Made by a program: the position numbers and the translations under genes
The notes under the pieces: model-generated
Databases searched by the model: none
Seen by the model: the letters and a program-made list of their open reading frames with translations, nothing else
Told to the model about the DNA's origin: nothing
In this document: positions 8,275 to 17,481 of the stretch, one piece after another
Numbering within the stretch: the first letter of the stretch is position 1
How the letters are laid out: each line of letters begins with the position of its first letter
NCBI RefSeq assembly: GCF_900100345.1
Contig: NZ_FMTT01000005.1
Location: 126,184-190,183 of the forward strand
Source: Paenibacillus tianmuensis
GTDB taxonomy: Bacteria; Bacillota; Bacilli; Paenibacillales; NBRC-103111
Direction of reading: 5' to 3'
DNA: 64,000 nt

Positions 8275-9327
8275 CTATACCAAGAAGAACGCAATGCCGA
8301 GAATGATATAGACAACCAGCAGCAGCACGCCCTCGAACCACGTTGTGGCTCCGTCTTTGGAGATTGATTTGGCGATAAACGCGGCTACGCCGATGGCTAT
8401 GATCTCGTAGGTCGTAAAGACGAGATCCATCGTTTTCCCGAAAAGGAGCGAGAGCAGCACCAACACAGGCGCGACGAACAGCGCAATTTGCAGGCTGCTG
8501 CCGACCGCAATTTCGACGGCGGCGCCCATTCTGTTTTTCCGGGCCATGATAACGGCCGCGCTGTGTTCCGCGGCATTGCCGACGATGGCAATCAGGAAGG
8601 CGCCTACGAACAGCTCGGACAGTCCGTATTGACGGCTGAACGGCTCCAGCGTATGCACGAGCCATTCGCTCTGAAAGGCGACCATGGTGGTGGCGACGAT
8701 CAAAAATACGATAGATAAGCCTTTGGACCATGCGGCTTCCCCGTGCTCGATGACTTCGTCTGAAAGCTCATTTTTGTGCGTGATCATGGAGAAAACGAGC
8801 CAGAGCAGGTAAGCAATGATCAGGATCACGGATACGATGATGCTCAGATTGGACGTTTCCTGAGTGGTGAAGCTCCGGGCGAAAGCCGCAGGAATGAACA
8901 GCGCGATAACGGCCAATAGCATGAGCGATCCGTTGTGACCGGCCAATTTTACGTTGAAGGTCTGTTCCTTGAATTTCAATCCGCCGAGCAGCACACTAAG
9001 TCCGAGCACCAGCAGCATATTCCCGATAATGGAGCCGGTGATGCTGGCTTTGACGATATCGAACATCCCGTCTTTCACGAGAAAGATGGCGATGATGAGT
9101 TCCGCGGCATTGCCGAACGTCGCGTTCAAAAAACCGCCCAGTCTTTCGCCGGCATAATGCGCCACGCTTTCCGTAGCTTTTCCCAAGAAACCGGCGACAA
9201 AGACGATCGCTACCGCCGAGATGAAGAATTGAACCGTTGGGCTAAATGTGGGAGCTCCGACATAGCGAGCCACTGTGCTTAGGGCGAAGCTTGCAAGCAG
9301 ACCGATCGTAAAGCCGTAGCGTTTCAA
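8275..9327 (-). CDS. Ca2+/H+ antiporter (CaCA/CAX family)
   Basis: Membrane exchanger of 350 residues that exports Ca2+ (or other cations) in exchange for protons. About ten hydrophobic segments are arranged as two homologous halves, each with the family signature: FGNAAELIIAIF in the first and VGNAAEHSAAVI in the second. These acidic motifs bind the cation. The start is TTG at 9327, directly behind GAGGTGATCC; the open frame continues upstream but without a ribosome site. B. subtilis ChaA/YfkE is the likely counterpart. It is convergent with ylaN and divergent from the SDR gene. Confidence 0.92.
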   Translation of the reverse strand: MKRYGFTIGLLASFALSTVARYVGAPTFSPTVQFFISAVAIVFVAGFLGKATESVAHYAGERLGGFLNATFGNAAELIIAIFLVKDGMFDIVKASITGSIIGNMLLVLGLSVLLGGLKFKEQTFNVKLAGHNGSLMLLAVIALFIPAAFARSFTTQETSNLSIIVSVILIIAYLLWLVFSMITHKNELSDEVIEHGEAAWSKGLSIVFLIVATTMVAFQSEWLVHTLEPFSRQYGLSELFVGAFLIAIVGNAAEHSAAVIMARKNRMGAAVEIAVGSSLQIALFVAPVLVLLSLLFGKTMDLVFTTYEIIAIGVAAFIAKSISKDGATTWFEGVLLLVVYIILGIAFFLV

Positions 9328-9428
9328 AAGGATCACCTCATGTGGTAAAGTATACCTAACTCGAATAAAATCTATTCTAAATATAAACAATTTTCGGACG
9401 AAGCAAATACTTTAGGGAGGAGATTTTT

Positions 9429-10214
9429 ATGGATCTATATTTAAAAGGTAAAAAAGCTGTTGTCACCGCTTCCAGCAAGGGATTGGGCCGGGCGATCGCC
9501 GAGCAGCTGGCGGCGGAAGGAGCCGATTTGTTGCTCTGTAGCCGGGATGAGCAGGCCGTATGCAACGTAGCCGCTCAGTTAGGGCAAAAATACGGAGTAT
9601 CGGCTGCAGGTATGGCTGTTGATCTAAGCAGCCCCGAGCAAATCGGCTGGCTCGTCCAGCAGGCGGCCGACCGTTTCGGCCGGGTTGACGCTCTCGTGTG
9701 CAATGCGGGAGGGCCGCCGAGCGGCAGCTTCCTATCGCTGGACGAGGAAGCATGGCTCCATGCCATTCAAGTGAATCTCATGAGCGTTGTCAGGCTTGCC
9801 AAAGGCTTCCATCCGCTGATGAAGGAGCAGGGTGGACGAATCGTCACGATCGCCTCATCGTCGGTGAAAGTGCCGATTCCCGGTCTGGTGCTATCCAATA
9901 CGCTGCGAACGGGGATTGTCGGTCTAATGAAGACGCTATCGGTCGAGTGGGGTCCCGACGGAATTTTGCTGAACACCGTATGTCCCGGCCGGATTAGCAC
10001 GGATCGTCTGGTCGAGCTGGATTCGGCCAAAGCGGCCCGCGACCGGGTAACGGTTGAAGAGATACGGGAAAGCATGATCAAGGACATTCCGCTCAGCCGC
10101 TACGGCGAACCGGAGGAGCTGGCTGCCACGGCCGCATTCCTGCTTTCGCCGCGCAACAGCTACATGACCGGATCGGTCTTCTATGTCGATGGCGGGTCGG
10201 TCAAGGCCATTTAG
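9429..10214 (+). CDS. Atypical short-chain dehydrogenase/reductase
   Basis: Rossmann-fold protein of 261 residues with the SDR landmarks TASSKGLGRAIA (13-24, dinucleotide binding), NAGG (92-95) and the C-terminal TGSVFYVDGGSVKAI typical of 3-oxoacyl-ACP reductase-like members. The catalytic block is unusual: the Ser cluster IASSS is present, but where Tyr-x3-Lys should be the sequence reads SNTLR (156-160), so Tyr becomes Ser and Lys becomes Arg. A classical hydride-transfer mechanism is therefore doubtful, although I recall related subgroups with this SN-x-x-R pattern. The ATG at 9429 follows GGGAGGAG. Substrate unknown. Confidence 0.88.
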   Translation: MDLYLKGKKAVVTASSKGLGRAIAEQLAAEGADLLLCSRDEQAVCNVAAQLGQKYGVSAAGMAVDLSSPEQIGWLVQQAADRFGRVDALVCNAGGPPSGSFLSLDEEAWLHAIQVNLMSVVRLAKGFHPLMKEQGGRIVTIASSSVKVPIPGLVLSNTLRTGIVGLMKTLSVEWGPDGILLNTVCPGRISTDRLVELDSAKAARDRVTVEEIRESMIKDIPLSRYGEPEELAATAAFLLSPRNSYMTGSVFYVDGGSVKAI

Positions 10215-10310
10215 AGATCATTTCCGGCGGGATGACGACGGCTTGTTACGTCTGGCAGCTCCTGTGAATTCAGTCGATGTCGAATGCTGTCAAATGGCTG
10301 CGCGGTACAT

Positions 10311-10339
10311 TTGCATTCCAGCTTGGAAGTTATTACAAT
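10311..10339 (+). promoter_or_regulatory. Promoter of the Asp23 family gene
   Basis: TTGCAT (10311-10316), 17 bases, TACAAT (10334-10339), followed 31 bases later by the start codon. Confidence 0.7.
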
Positions 10340-10369
10340 AGAGCTATAATCCTTGAAGGAGTGATCCTC

Positions 10370-10759
10370 ATGAGCGAAGAAATTCAAACAGGTCTTATCC
10401 GCATTTCAGATGACGTCGTAGCGACTATTGCAGGATTGGCTGCGCTGGAGACTCCAGGGATTGCCGATATGTCGGGGGGCATTTCCGAAGGATTGGCGAA
10501 GCGTCTGAGCGGCAAAAACGTACAGAAGGGCGTTTCGGTGGAAGTGGGGCAAGTGGAAACGGCTATTGATCTTCGAGTCATTGTGAATTACGGAAGTAAA
10601 ATCCATGAGGTTTGTCGAGATCTTCAAGAAAATGTACGCGATGCGGTGGAGAACATGACCGGTCTGACGGTCGTTGAAGTCAATATTAAGGTTGAGGGCG
10701 TCGCATTTCGCGAGGAAGAGAAAGCCATCGTGGAAGACCCGAATAACCGGGTCAAGTAA
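10370..10759 (+). CDS. Asp23/Gls24 family envelope-stress protein (YqhY-like)
   Basis: A 129-residue protein with the Asp23 domain: GLIRISDDVVATIAGLAALE, GVSVEVGQVETAIDLRVIVNYG and VNIKVEGV. These proteins are linked to membrane and envelope homeostasis; B. subtilis YqhY affects acetyl-CoA carboxylase activity. The start ATG at 10370 follows AAGGAGTGAT, and a good promoter lies 31 bases upstream. This is one of two Asp23 proteins in the window (the other is yloU at 48661). The YqhY assignment is by elimination and is tentative because the accBC neighbours are absent. Confidence 0.88.
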   Translation: MSEEIQTGLIRISDDVVATIAGLAALETPGIADMSGGISEGLAKRLSGKNVQKGVSVEVGQVETAIDLRVIVNYGSKIHEVCRDLQENVRDAVENMTGLTVVEVNIKVEGVAFREEEKAIVEDPNNRVK

Positions 10760-10763
10760 AAGC

Positions 10764-10797
10764 AAAAAAGAGAGCCTTGAATCAGGCTCTCTTTTTC
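10764..10797. terminator. Bidirectional terminator between Asp23 gene and ftsW
   Basis: AAAAAGAGAGCC...GGCTCTCTTTTT hairpin with T runs on both strands. It overlaps the last codons of ftsW. Confidence 0.85.
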
Positions 10798-11924
10798 GTT
10801 TCCCGTTCTTTTTCCGGCTTATTGTACTCTCTGGATATGCTGAGCAGAATACCGAGGCCGGCCAGTGTTGTCAGCATCGAGGTGCCGCCATAGCTGATCA
10901 GCGGCAGCGTGACGCCGGTCATCGGAATCGTATTGGTGACTCCGCCCATGTTGACGAACGCCTGAACGCCGATCATTCCGACAATCCCTACGCCAAGCAG
11001 CATGCCGAAGGGGTCCTGGCAGCGGAGCGCTACGATCAACCCGCGCCATAGAAAAGCGAGATAGACTAGCAAAAAGAGGAGGGTGCCAATGAAACCGAGC
11101 TCTTCTCCTATAATTGCAAAAATAAAGTCGTTGTGCGCCTCCGGCAAATAGTGCAGCTTCTGCACGCTTTGTCCGAAGCCGGCTCCCGTCAGGCCGCCGT
11201 GTCCGAACGCATACAGCGATTGCAGAAGTTGAAAGCCGGTTCCATTCGGATCTTTGGTTGGGTCCCAAAAAGCTGTGAACCGCGTGAAGTGATGGCTGTT
11301 CCCCTCTGTGGCGATGTAAAAAATCATGCCCACCATGGTCATGAACACGGCTCCGCCGGCGCCCAAATAAAATACATGCTTGAGCTGCGCCCCTCCGACA
11401 ATGATAATTAACATGGCGCAAAGGAGCAGCACCATCGTGGAACCGAAATCGGGCTGCATCATAATCAGCGCGGAGATGAAACCGATCACGACGAGCGGCG
11501 GCATAAGTCCCCGTTTGAAGTCCTGGAACCGGTCGCCTTTTTTGCTGATAATCGAAGCCAAATAAACGATAATCAAAAGCTTGGCGAATTCGGTCGGTTG
11601 CAGGGAGAAGCCGGAGAACTTAAGCCAACTCGTAGCGCCGTTCTTATCTTTACCGACAAGCGGAACGAGCAGAAGAAGCCCCGAAACAACGAAAAGAGCC
11701 GGTATGACCCACTTCTGAAATTTCCGGAAATCCACATTCATGCAAAAAAACATGACGATCGTCCCGACACCGGCAAATATCGCCTGCTTTACCGCCAAGT
11801 GCCCGGGATCGTTAGCTCTATACGTCATGCTTGCGCTAAAAACAAACGCCAACCCGAAGCACACGAGCGAAAACGTCAAGAAGAGCAGCAGAAAATCAGG
11901 CGTTCCTCGTCGCGGGGCAGTCAT
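10782..11924 (-). CDS. ftsW: FtsW/RodA/SpoVE family peptidoglycan polymerase
   Basis: A 380-residue polytopic membrane protein with about ten transmembrane segments. SEDS proteins polymerise glycan from lipid II with a partner class B PBP. Signatures: KLHYLPEAHNDFIFAIIGEELGF in the large extracytoplasmic loop region, and GGTSMLTTLAGLGILLSISRE near the C-terminus. The ATG at 11924 has GGAGG five bases upstream. Proximity to ylaN, its neighbour in Bacillus, favours ftsW over spoVE or rodA, but these paralogues are hard to separate by eye. It lies 11 bases downstream of yugN and is probably co-transcribed. Confidence 0.85.
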   Translation of the reverse strand: MTAPRRGTPDFLLLFLTFSLVCFGLAFVFSASMTYRANDPGHLAVKQAIFAGVGTIVMFFCMNVDFRKFQKWVIPALFVVSGLLLLVPLVGKDKNGATSWLKFSGFSLQPTEFAKLLIIVYLASIISKKGDRFQDFKRGLMPPLVVIGFISALIMMQPDFGSTMVLLLCAMLIIIVGGAQLKHVFYLGAGGAVFMTMVGMIFYIATEGNSHHFTRFTAFWDPTKDPNGTGFQLLQSLYAFGHGGLTGAGFGQSVQKLHYLPEAHNDFIFAIIGEELGFIGTLLFLLVYLAFLWRGLIVALRCQDPFGMLLGVGIVGMIGVQAFVNMGGVTNTIPMTGVTLPLISYGGTSMLTTLAGLGILLSISREYNKPEKERETKKRA

Positions 11925-11935
11925 AAGGCCTCCGT

Positions 11936-12283
11936 CTATTGAGTCAGCTTGACTTTTAGTTCAGCAAGCTTGCCGCTAACCGTTTTCATAATGTAATCCG
12001 GAATGGCAGCCTGATAGTTGAGGCCGTGCGGGAACGTCGCTTGGCCGATATAGACATCCTCGACATAAAGAATGGCATAAGGCGATTCCAGCTTTCCGGA
12101 TTCTACGCGGGTATTGATGCGCAAGAAATAATCGCTCGTAGATTCACGATCCGGCAGTTGCAGATCGTACGTAGCGCGGTAATATTCCCATTGCCAACGC
12201 ACGAAGCCGAGCTGCTCCATCACTTCGTCCAAATGCGCAAGGTCGCTTTTTATGCCTTTAATTCCGCTATTTTCAATGATCAC
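11936..12283 (-). CDS. YugN-like family protein
   Basis: Cytoplasmic protein of 115 residues of unknown function. The segment DLAHLDEVMEQLGFVRWQWE, then YRATYDLQL and YYLRI-like YFLRINTRVE, followed by a FPHGLNYQA stretch, matches the YugN-like family of Bacillales. The GTG start at 12283 is preceded by TAGGAGGG. It has a good promoter (12337-12365) and precedes ftsW in the same direction. Confidence 0.82.
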   Translation of the reverse strand: MIIENSGIKGIKSDLAHLDEVMEQLGFVRWQWEYYRATYDLQLPDRESTSDYFLRINTRVESGKLESPYAILYVEDVYIGQATFPHGLNYQAAIPDYIMKTVSGKLAELKVKLTQ

Positions 12284-12336
12284 AACAAAACCCTCCTAGA
12301 TATATGTACCTCGACTCTACGGTTAACCCTTTATTC

Positions 12337-12365
12337 ATGATAGTATGTTTCCCTTTCTTGTGCAA
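12337..12365 (-). promoter_or_regulatory. Promoter of yugN-ftsW
   Basis: Minus-strand TTGCAC (12360-12365), 17 bases, TATCAT (12337-12342). Confidence 0.7.
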
Positions 12366-12526
12366 GCCTAATGCACGGAGGGAAAATTCCCGCCCGAATA
12401 AAGTTGTGAAATTCTTGTGACGCATGGATGAAACCGTTTAAAGGATTTGATAAAATGATATTACATTTCAGCGATCGCTAATTTGAATGTGCCGGACAGC
12501 GGCAAGAAGAGACGGAGGGGTACCCT

Positions 12527-13714
12527 ATGAAATCGATAGAAGAAACGCTGCAAGCGTTAGTGCCCGATATGATCGCTTGGCGCCGCTATTTGCATCGCCA
12601 TCCCGAGCTTTCGTTCGAAGAATCGGCGACCGCGGCTTTCGTTGCGGACTTGCTGAAGCAGTGGGGGCTGGAGGTTCGGACGGGCGTAGGCGGGCACGGG
12701 ATCGTGGCAAAGCTGCGCGGAGCATCGGACGGGCCGACGGTGGCGCTGAGAGCCGATATGGATGCGCTGCCGATTCAGGATGAAAAAAGCTGCGAGTACG
12801 CCTCTTCGGTACCGGGAGTGATGCACGCCTGCGGTCATGATGCCCATACGTCCACTTTGCTCGGCGTCGCCAAGACCCTTAGCAGCCACCGGGAAACGCT
12901 GAGCGGCAGCATCATATTTATTTTTCAGCCGGCCGAAGAGATATCCCCTGGCGGGGCGTTAGGGATGATCGAGGAAGGCGCGCTCGACGGGGTCGATGTC
13001 ATTTATGGCATTCATTTGTGGACATCGTTTGAGGTCGGAGCGGCTTATTGCAAGCCCGGTCCGATCATGGCGGCGGCGGATGAGTTTGTGATCGAGATCA
13101 AAGGAAAGGGCGGTCACGGCGGACTGCCTCATGAGACGGTGGACAGCGTATACATCGCCTCGCAGCTGGTTGTCAATTTGCAGTCGATTGTGAGCCGCAG
13201 TGTCGACCCTGTACAGCCCTGTGTCGTCAGCGTGGGATCGATACACAGCGGAACGAGCTTCAACGTGATTGCCGAATCCGCCGTGCTTGAAGGGACGGTA
13301 CGGACTTATGACCCCGCCCTGCGCATGCAAGTGAAAGAGCGGCTGGAGACGATCGTAAAACAGACATGTCTGATGAACGGGGCAGCCTACACGCTCGACT
13401 ACAAGCTTGGTTATCCTCCCGTTGTCAACGATGCGAAGGAAGCGGAACGGTTTTACCGCGCGGCTGCATGGGCTATCGGCACGGAAGCCGGACGGACGGC
13501 GCCGCTCATTATGGCTGGCGAAGACTATGCCTATTATTTGGAAAAAATTCCAGGTTGTTTTATGTTTGTAGGCTCGGCCAATAAAGCGAAGGGCATCGTG
13601 CATCCGCAACACCATCCTAGATTCGATATTGACGAAACGTCGATGGAACACGCCGCCCGGTTATTTATCGCCATGGTCCAAGATTATATGAAGGAAAATG
13701 GGACGAAAGCTTGA
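12527..13714 (+). CDS. M20 family amidohydrolase
   Basis: Metal-dependent hydrolase of N-acyl amino acids or similar amides (hippurate hydrolase/N-acetyldiaminopimelate deacetylase-like group), 395 residues. Visible signatures: RRYLHRHPELSFEE near the N-terminus, ADMDALP, MHACGHDAHTS with the metal ligands, FQPAEEISPGGA, the lid-domain GGLPHETVDS, and MAGEDYAYY near the C-terminus. The ATG at 12527 follows GGAGGGG. It is divergent from yugN. The substrate cannot be fixed from sequence; generic N-acyl-L-amino acid amidohydrolase is safest. Confidence 0.93.
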   Translation: MKSIEETLQALVPDMIAWRRYLHRHPELSFEESATAAFVADLLKQWGLEVRTGVGGHGIVAKLRGASDGPTVALRADMDALPIQDEKSCEYASSVPGVMHACGHDAHTSTLLGVAKTLSSHRETLSGSIIFIFQPAEEISPGGALGMIEEGALDGVDVIYGIHLWTSFEVGAAYCKPGPIMAAADEFVIEIKGKGGHGGLPHETVDSVYIASQLVVNLQSIVSRSVDPVQPCVVSVGSIHSGTSFNVIAESAVLEGTVRTYDPALRMQVKERLETIVKQTCLMNGAAYTLDYKLGYPPVVNDAKEAERFYRAAAWAIGTEAGRTAPLIMAGEDYAYYLEKIPGCFMFVGSANKAKGIVHPQHHPRFDIDETSMEHAARLFIAMVQDYMKENGTKA

Positions 13715-13847
13715 CTCCGTCTCCCGGGAAGTAACAACGGGCGGGACGAATGGGAAGCCGGGGGAAAGGGGATTCTAAGTGTGCAGCGGCCTGGCGGAGA
13801 GTTTCGGCAACAGGCTGCCAATTCCTTTTCTCAGGAGGGTGTTTGCC

Positions 13848-14285
13848 ATGAGTACCAGAACGCTTCGGGAAATTATGACGACCGATTGTTCGACGGTCAC
13901 GTTGAAGGATAACGTATACGAGGCGGCCGTTAAGATGAAGCAGGAGGATACGGGCTTTATTCCCGTCGTCGAGGGGAAGAAGCTCATCGGGGTATTGACG
14001 GACCGGGATCTTGTCATCCGCGGCTATGCGGAGAAGCGGGAAGGGTCCGCGGCGATTAAGCAGGTAATGAGCGAAAGAGTTGTTTCCGTCCCGCCTGAGA
14101 CAACGGTGGACGAAGCGGCCAAAGTTATGGCTAAAGAGCAAATCCGCCGGCTGCCAGTGGTGGAAAGCGGCGATCTGGTCGGGATCGTATCCATCGGAGA
14201 CCTGGCCGTCCGCGACAAGTTCGAGGATGAAGCGGGCGAAGCGCTCAGTCAAATTTCCGAGCAAGATAAGCAAACGGTGCATTAA
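13848..14285 (+). CDS. CBS-domain pair protein
   Basis: A stand-alone tandem CBS protein, 145 residues, similar in form to B. subtilis YhcV. CBS1: REIMTTDCSTVTLKDNVYEAAVKMKQ...IGVLTDRDLVIRG. CBS2: VMSERVVSVPPETTVDEAAKVMAKEQIRRLPVV...GIVSIGDLAV. Such Bateman modules bind adenine nucleotides and often sense energy state or stress; no effector domain is attached here. The ATG at 13848 follows AGGAGGGTG. A terminator follows the gene. Confidence 0.9.
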   Translation: MSTRTLREIMTTDCSTVTLKDNVYEAAVKMKQEDTGFIPVVEGKKLIGVLTDRDLVIRGYAEKREGSAAIKQVMSERVVSVPPETTVDEAAKVMAKEQIRRLPVVESGDLVGIVSIGDLAVRDKFEDEAGEALSQISEQDKQTVH

Positions 14286-14290
14286 TCAAC

Positions 14291-14338
14291 AATCGTTCTT
14301 TCGTCCATAAGGCCGGAGGAACGATTTTTTTTATTGTT
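14291..14338 (+). terminator. Terminator after CBS gene
   Basis: AATCGTTC...GGAACGATT stem followed by a run of eight T. Confidence 0.85.
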
Positions 14339-14362
14339 TTGTTCACGTGTGCATTATATAAT
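14334..14362 (+). promoter_or_regulatory. Promoter of the Gfo/Idh/MocA gene
   Basis: TTGTTT (14334-14339), 17 bases, perfect TATAAT (14357-14362). Confidence 0.65.
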
Positions 14363-14422
14363 GAAAGAGTCGAAAAGAAGGCTAACTATAGGTAAGAACA
14401 TGTCATGAGAGGCGGGGAAACG

Positions 14423-15589
14423 ATGAGCAAGGTGCGATTCGGACTTATCGGAATCGGCAATATGGGAAAGGGCCATACAAATTATTTTGCCAAAAATGAA
14501 GTGGCCGGAGGCGAGCTGACCGCCATTGTGGATACGAACCCGGAGCGGTTGGAATGGGTTCGCCAGCAGTACGGAGACCGGTTCCAGCTGTTTGATAATC
14601 CGGATTCGTTTTTCGCTTCGCAAGCTTTCGATGCCGTTCTCATCTGTACGCCGCACTATGATCACCCCGGCTTGGCGATTGCGGCATTCGAGCATGGCTA
14701 TCATGTGCTGGTCGAGAAGCCGGCAGGCGTCTATACGAAACAGGTTCGCGAGATGAACGAAGCTGCCGCCCGGTCCGGAAAAGCATTCGGCATCATGTAC
14801 AATCAGCGCACGAACCCGTTGTACCAAAAGCTGCGCGATCTCGTCTCCTCCGGAGAGCTTGGCGAAATTCGCCGCACCAATTGGATCATTACGAACTGGT
14901 ACCGCTCGCAGAGCTATTACGATTCCGGTGGCTGGCGGGCGACCTGGGCAGGGGAAGGCGGAGGCGTTCTGCTTAACCAAGATCCGCACCAGCTCGATTT
15001 GTGGCAGTGGACGATCGATATGATGCCCAAACGGGTTCGCGCGTTTTGCCATTTCGGGAAATACCGCAATATCGAAGTGGAGGACGACGTGACCGCTTAT
15101 GTGGAATACGAGAATGGAGCAACCGGCTTGTTCGTGACCACGACCGGCGAAGCCCCGGGTACGAACCGGTTCGAAGTGAGCGGCGACCGCGGCAAAATCG
15201 TCATCGAAGACGGCAAACTGACGTTCTGGCGGCTGCGGGTGCCGGAGTCTGAGTTCAATCGCGATTTCAAGGGCGGCTTCGGTGCGCCGGAATGCTGGAA
15301 ATGCGAGATTCCGGTAAGCTCCTCGGAAGGATCGCAGCACAAAGGGATTACGCAAAATTTCATCGATCATATTTTGCAAGGCACACCGCTGCTGGCCCCT
15401 GGAGAAGAAGGGATCAAAGGACTGACTCTTTCGAACGCGATGTACCTGTCCTCCTGGACCGACAATTGGGTCGATCTTCCGATCGATGAAGACCTGTATT
15501 ACGAAAAGCTGCAGGAACGGATTCAAAACTCCACGTATAACAAAGAAACCCGCAAGCTGGACCATATGGATGTCAGCGGTACTCATTAA
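14423..15589 (+). CDS. Gfo/Idh/MocA family NAD(P)-dependent oxidoreductase
   Basis: Probable sugar or inositol-type dehydrogenase, 388 residues. The N-terminal Rossmann domain begins FGLIGIGNMGKGH, the EKPAGVYTKQ motif carries the conserved Lys, and the C-terminal alpha/beta domain contains GGVLLNQDPHQLDLWQW, whose Asp and His fit the usual active site. The ATG at 14423 follows AGGCGGGG; an in-frame ATG 18 bases upstream has no ribosome site. No transporter or sugar-regulator gene is adjacent, so the substrate is unknown. It is a single-gene unit with its own promoter and terminator. Confidence 0.92.
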   Translation: MSKVRFGLIGIGNMGKGHTNYFAKNEVAGGELTAIVDTNPERLEWVRQQYGDRFQLFDNPDSFFASQAFDAVLICTPHYDHPGLAIAAFEHGYHVLVEKPAGVYTKQVREMNEAAARSGKAFGIMYNQRTNPLYQKLRDLVSSGELGEIRRTNWIITNWYRSQSYYDSGGWRATWAGEGGGVLLNQDPHQLDLWQWTIDMMPKRVRAFCHFGKYRNIEVEDDVTAYVEYENGATGLFVTTTGEAPGTNRFEVSGDRGKIVIEDGKLTFWRLRVPESEFNRDFKGGFGAPECWKCEIPVSSSEGSQHKGITQNFIDHILQGTPLLAPGEEGIKGLTLSNAMYLSSWTDNWVDLPIDEDLYYEKLQERIQNSTYNKETRKLDHMDVSGTH

Positions 15590-15621
15590 TCTAATAAAGT
15601 AGGTATCGGCCGGAAAAAACG

Positions 15622-15656
15622 AACGGTCCGGGCAAATGCGCCTGGACCGTTTTTTC
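15622..15656 (+). terminator. Terminator after oxidoreductase gene
   Basis: AACGGTCC..GG/CC..GGACCGTT hairpin followed by TTTTTT. Confidence 0.88.
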
Positions 15657-15786
15657 AGTCAGCTTCGACTTCGTGAATTGACGGGCTCCCTTCCCGTAGT
15701 ATTCGATGAGACTGTTCGGCGAATGTTTAAATCCCCCTTCCAACCCTCATACTAAAACTGACAGCTATATGTGGAGGGATCGGTAT

Positions 15787-17481
15787 ATGACATTTCATAA
15801 AGACCGCCCATTGATCGCGCAAACCGACTTTTGCGTGCTGCTGGAAGTACGGCACCCGTCTTTCGAAGAAGCGCGGGCCGGACTCGCCAAGTTTGCGGAT
15901 CTCGTCAAGTCCCCGGAAAACATCCATACGTACCGCATGTCGTCGCTTTCTCTCTGGAATGCCGCGGCGGCCGGGCTGACGTCCGAGGAGATTATCGGCT
16001 TCTTGGACCGTCATGCGAAATTCGGCGTTCCGACCGGCGTAAAACAAGATATCCGGCGCTTCGTCGAGCGGTACGGTCTTGTTCGCATGGAAAGGCTGGG
16101 CGACGATCTGCTTCTCATCTCGAAAGACGTGGAAGCGATCAAGGAGATGGTTTCTTTCCGTTCCTTGCGGTCGTACGGGCTGTGTCAGGTCGATTCGCAG
16201 ACGCTACGTTTTTCCGCCCGGTATCGGGGGCTTCTCAAGCAGGAGCTCGTTAAGCTTGGCTTTCCGGTTGAAGACCTGGCAGGCTACAGCCGGGGCGAAT
16301 CGCTTCCTATCCGCCTCCGGACGGAGGAGGCTGGTGAGCAGGCGTTCGAGCTGCGGGAATATCAGAGGTCGGCGGTCGATTCCTTTTATCGGGAAGGGAG
16401 CCTGCATGGAGGCAGCGGTGTGCTAGTCTTGCCCTGCGGCGCAGGGAAAACGGTGATCGGCATCGCCGTGATGGGAAAGCTAAACTGCGCGACGCTTATT
16501 TTGACGTCGAATAGCACCTCGGTACGGCAGTGGAAACGGGAAATTTTGGAGAAAACGGACGTTACGGAAGACTTGGTCGGCGAGTACACGGGAATGCAAA
16601 AAGAAGTGCGCCCGATTACGGTGGCCACGTATCAAATCTTGACGTACCGCAAATCAAAAGATGATCCGTTCATCCATATGGACCTGTTCAACAAACGCGA
16701 CTGGGGCTTGATCGTCTACGACGAGGTGCATCTGCTTCCGGCTCCGGTGTTTCGTGTTACGGCGGACATTCAGGCGACGCGCCGGCTCGGCTTGACGGCG
16801 ACGCTGATTCGGGAGGACGGCCGGGAGGAGGATGTGTTTTCGCTGGTCGGACCCAAGCGCTACGAGATGCCGTGGAAGGAGTTGGAGACGCAAGGCTGGA
16901 TTGCCTCGGTCGAGTGCGTCGAGATCCGGGTTCCGATGGCGGAGAAAGAGAAGGAAGCTTACTTCGCCGCGGCGCCAAGACATAAAATGCGGGAAGCCAG
17001 TGTCAACCCGGACAAGCTGAAGGTCGTCCGCGATCTGCTGAGCAAACATGACGGCGAGCAAATTTTAATTATCGGCCAATACTTGGAGCAGCTTCGCCAG
17101 CTTGCGGAAGCTACGAAGCTTCCGATGATAAGCGGTGAAATGCCTTATGAGGAGCGGGAAGCGCTGTATTCCGGCTTTCGCAGCGGGGCGGTTCCGGCGC
17201 TGATTGTATCCAAAGTGGCCAACTTCGCGGTCGATCTGCCCGATGCGACAGTGGCGATCCAAATATCAGGGAGCTTCGGGTCGAGACAGGAAGAAGCGCA
17301 GCGGCTCGGACGGATATTGCGGCCCAAGGCGGGCACGAACCGGGCGGTCTTCTATACGCTCGTCAGCGAGGATACGAAAGAGCAGGAGTTTGCGCTGAAC
17401 CGGCAGCTGTTCTTGATCGAGCAGGGTTACCGCTACCGGATCGAATGGGCGGACGGATCGAAGGAGGCGGTCTCGATATGA
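15787..17481 (+). CDS. XPB-type DNA helicase
   Basis: Superfamily 2 3'-5' DNA helicase of the XPB/ERCC3 group, 564 residues. Residues about 45-125 form a helical domain (YRMSSLSLWNAAAAG, then FLDRHAKFGVP). Walker A PCGAGKT is at 216-222 and the DEVH box at 312-315. The XPB hallmark RED motif occurs in LGLTATLIREDGREEDVF, followed by LVGPKRYEMPWKELE as in eukaryotic XPB. The helicase C half ends with EEAQRLGRILRPK. The ATG at 15787 follows GTGGAGGGA. It overlaps the next gene by four bases, so translation is coupled. Nucleotide-excision repair or transcription-coupled functions are inferred from eukaryotes; the bacterial role is poorly known. Confidence 0.93.
   Translation: MTFHKDRPLIAQTDFCVLLEVRHPSFEEARAGLAKFADLVKSPENIHTYRMSSLSLWNAAAAGLTSEEIIGFLDRHAKFGVPTGVKQDIRRFVERYGLVRMERLGDDLLLISKDVEAIKEMVSFRSLRSYGLCQVDSQTLRFSARYRGLLKQELVKLGFPVEDLAGYSRGESLPIRLRTEEAGEQAFELREYQRSAVDSFYREGSLHGGSGVLVLPCGAGKTVIGIAVMGKLNCATLILTSNSTSVRQWKREILEKTDVTEDLVGEYTGMQKEVRPITVATYQILTYRKSKDDPFIHMDLFNKRDWGLIVYDEVHLLPAPVFRVTADIQATRRLGLTATLIREDGREEDVFSLVGPKRYEMPWKELETQGWIASVECVEIRVPMAEKEKEAYFAAAPRHKMREASVNPDKLKVVRDLLSKHDGEQILIIGQYLEQLRQLAEATKLPMISGEMPYEEREALYSGFRSGAVPALIVSKVANFAVDLPDATVAIQISGSFGSRQEEAQRLGRILRPKAGTNRAVFYTLVSEDTKEQEFALNRQLFLIEQGYRYRIEWADGSKEAVSI

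Noticed and set aside
14354..15586. Minus-strand open frame of 410 codons opposite the Gfo/Idh/MocA gene
   Set aside because: Antisense shadow; the plus-strand frame has all family motifs and a ribosome site.
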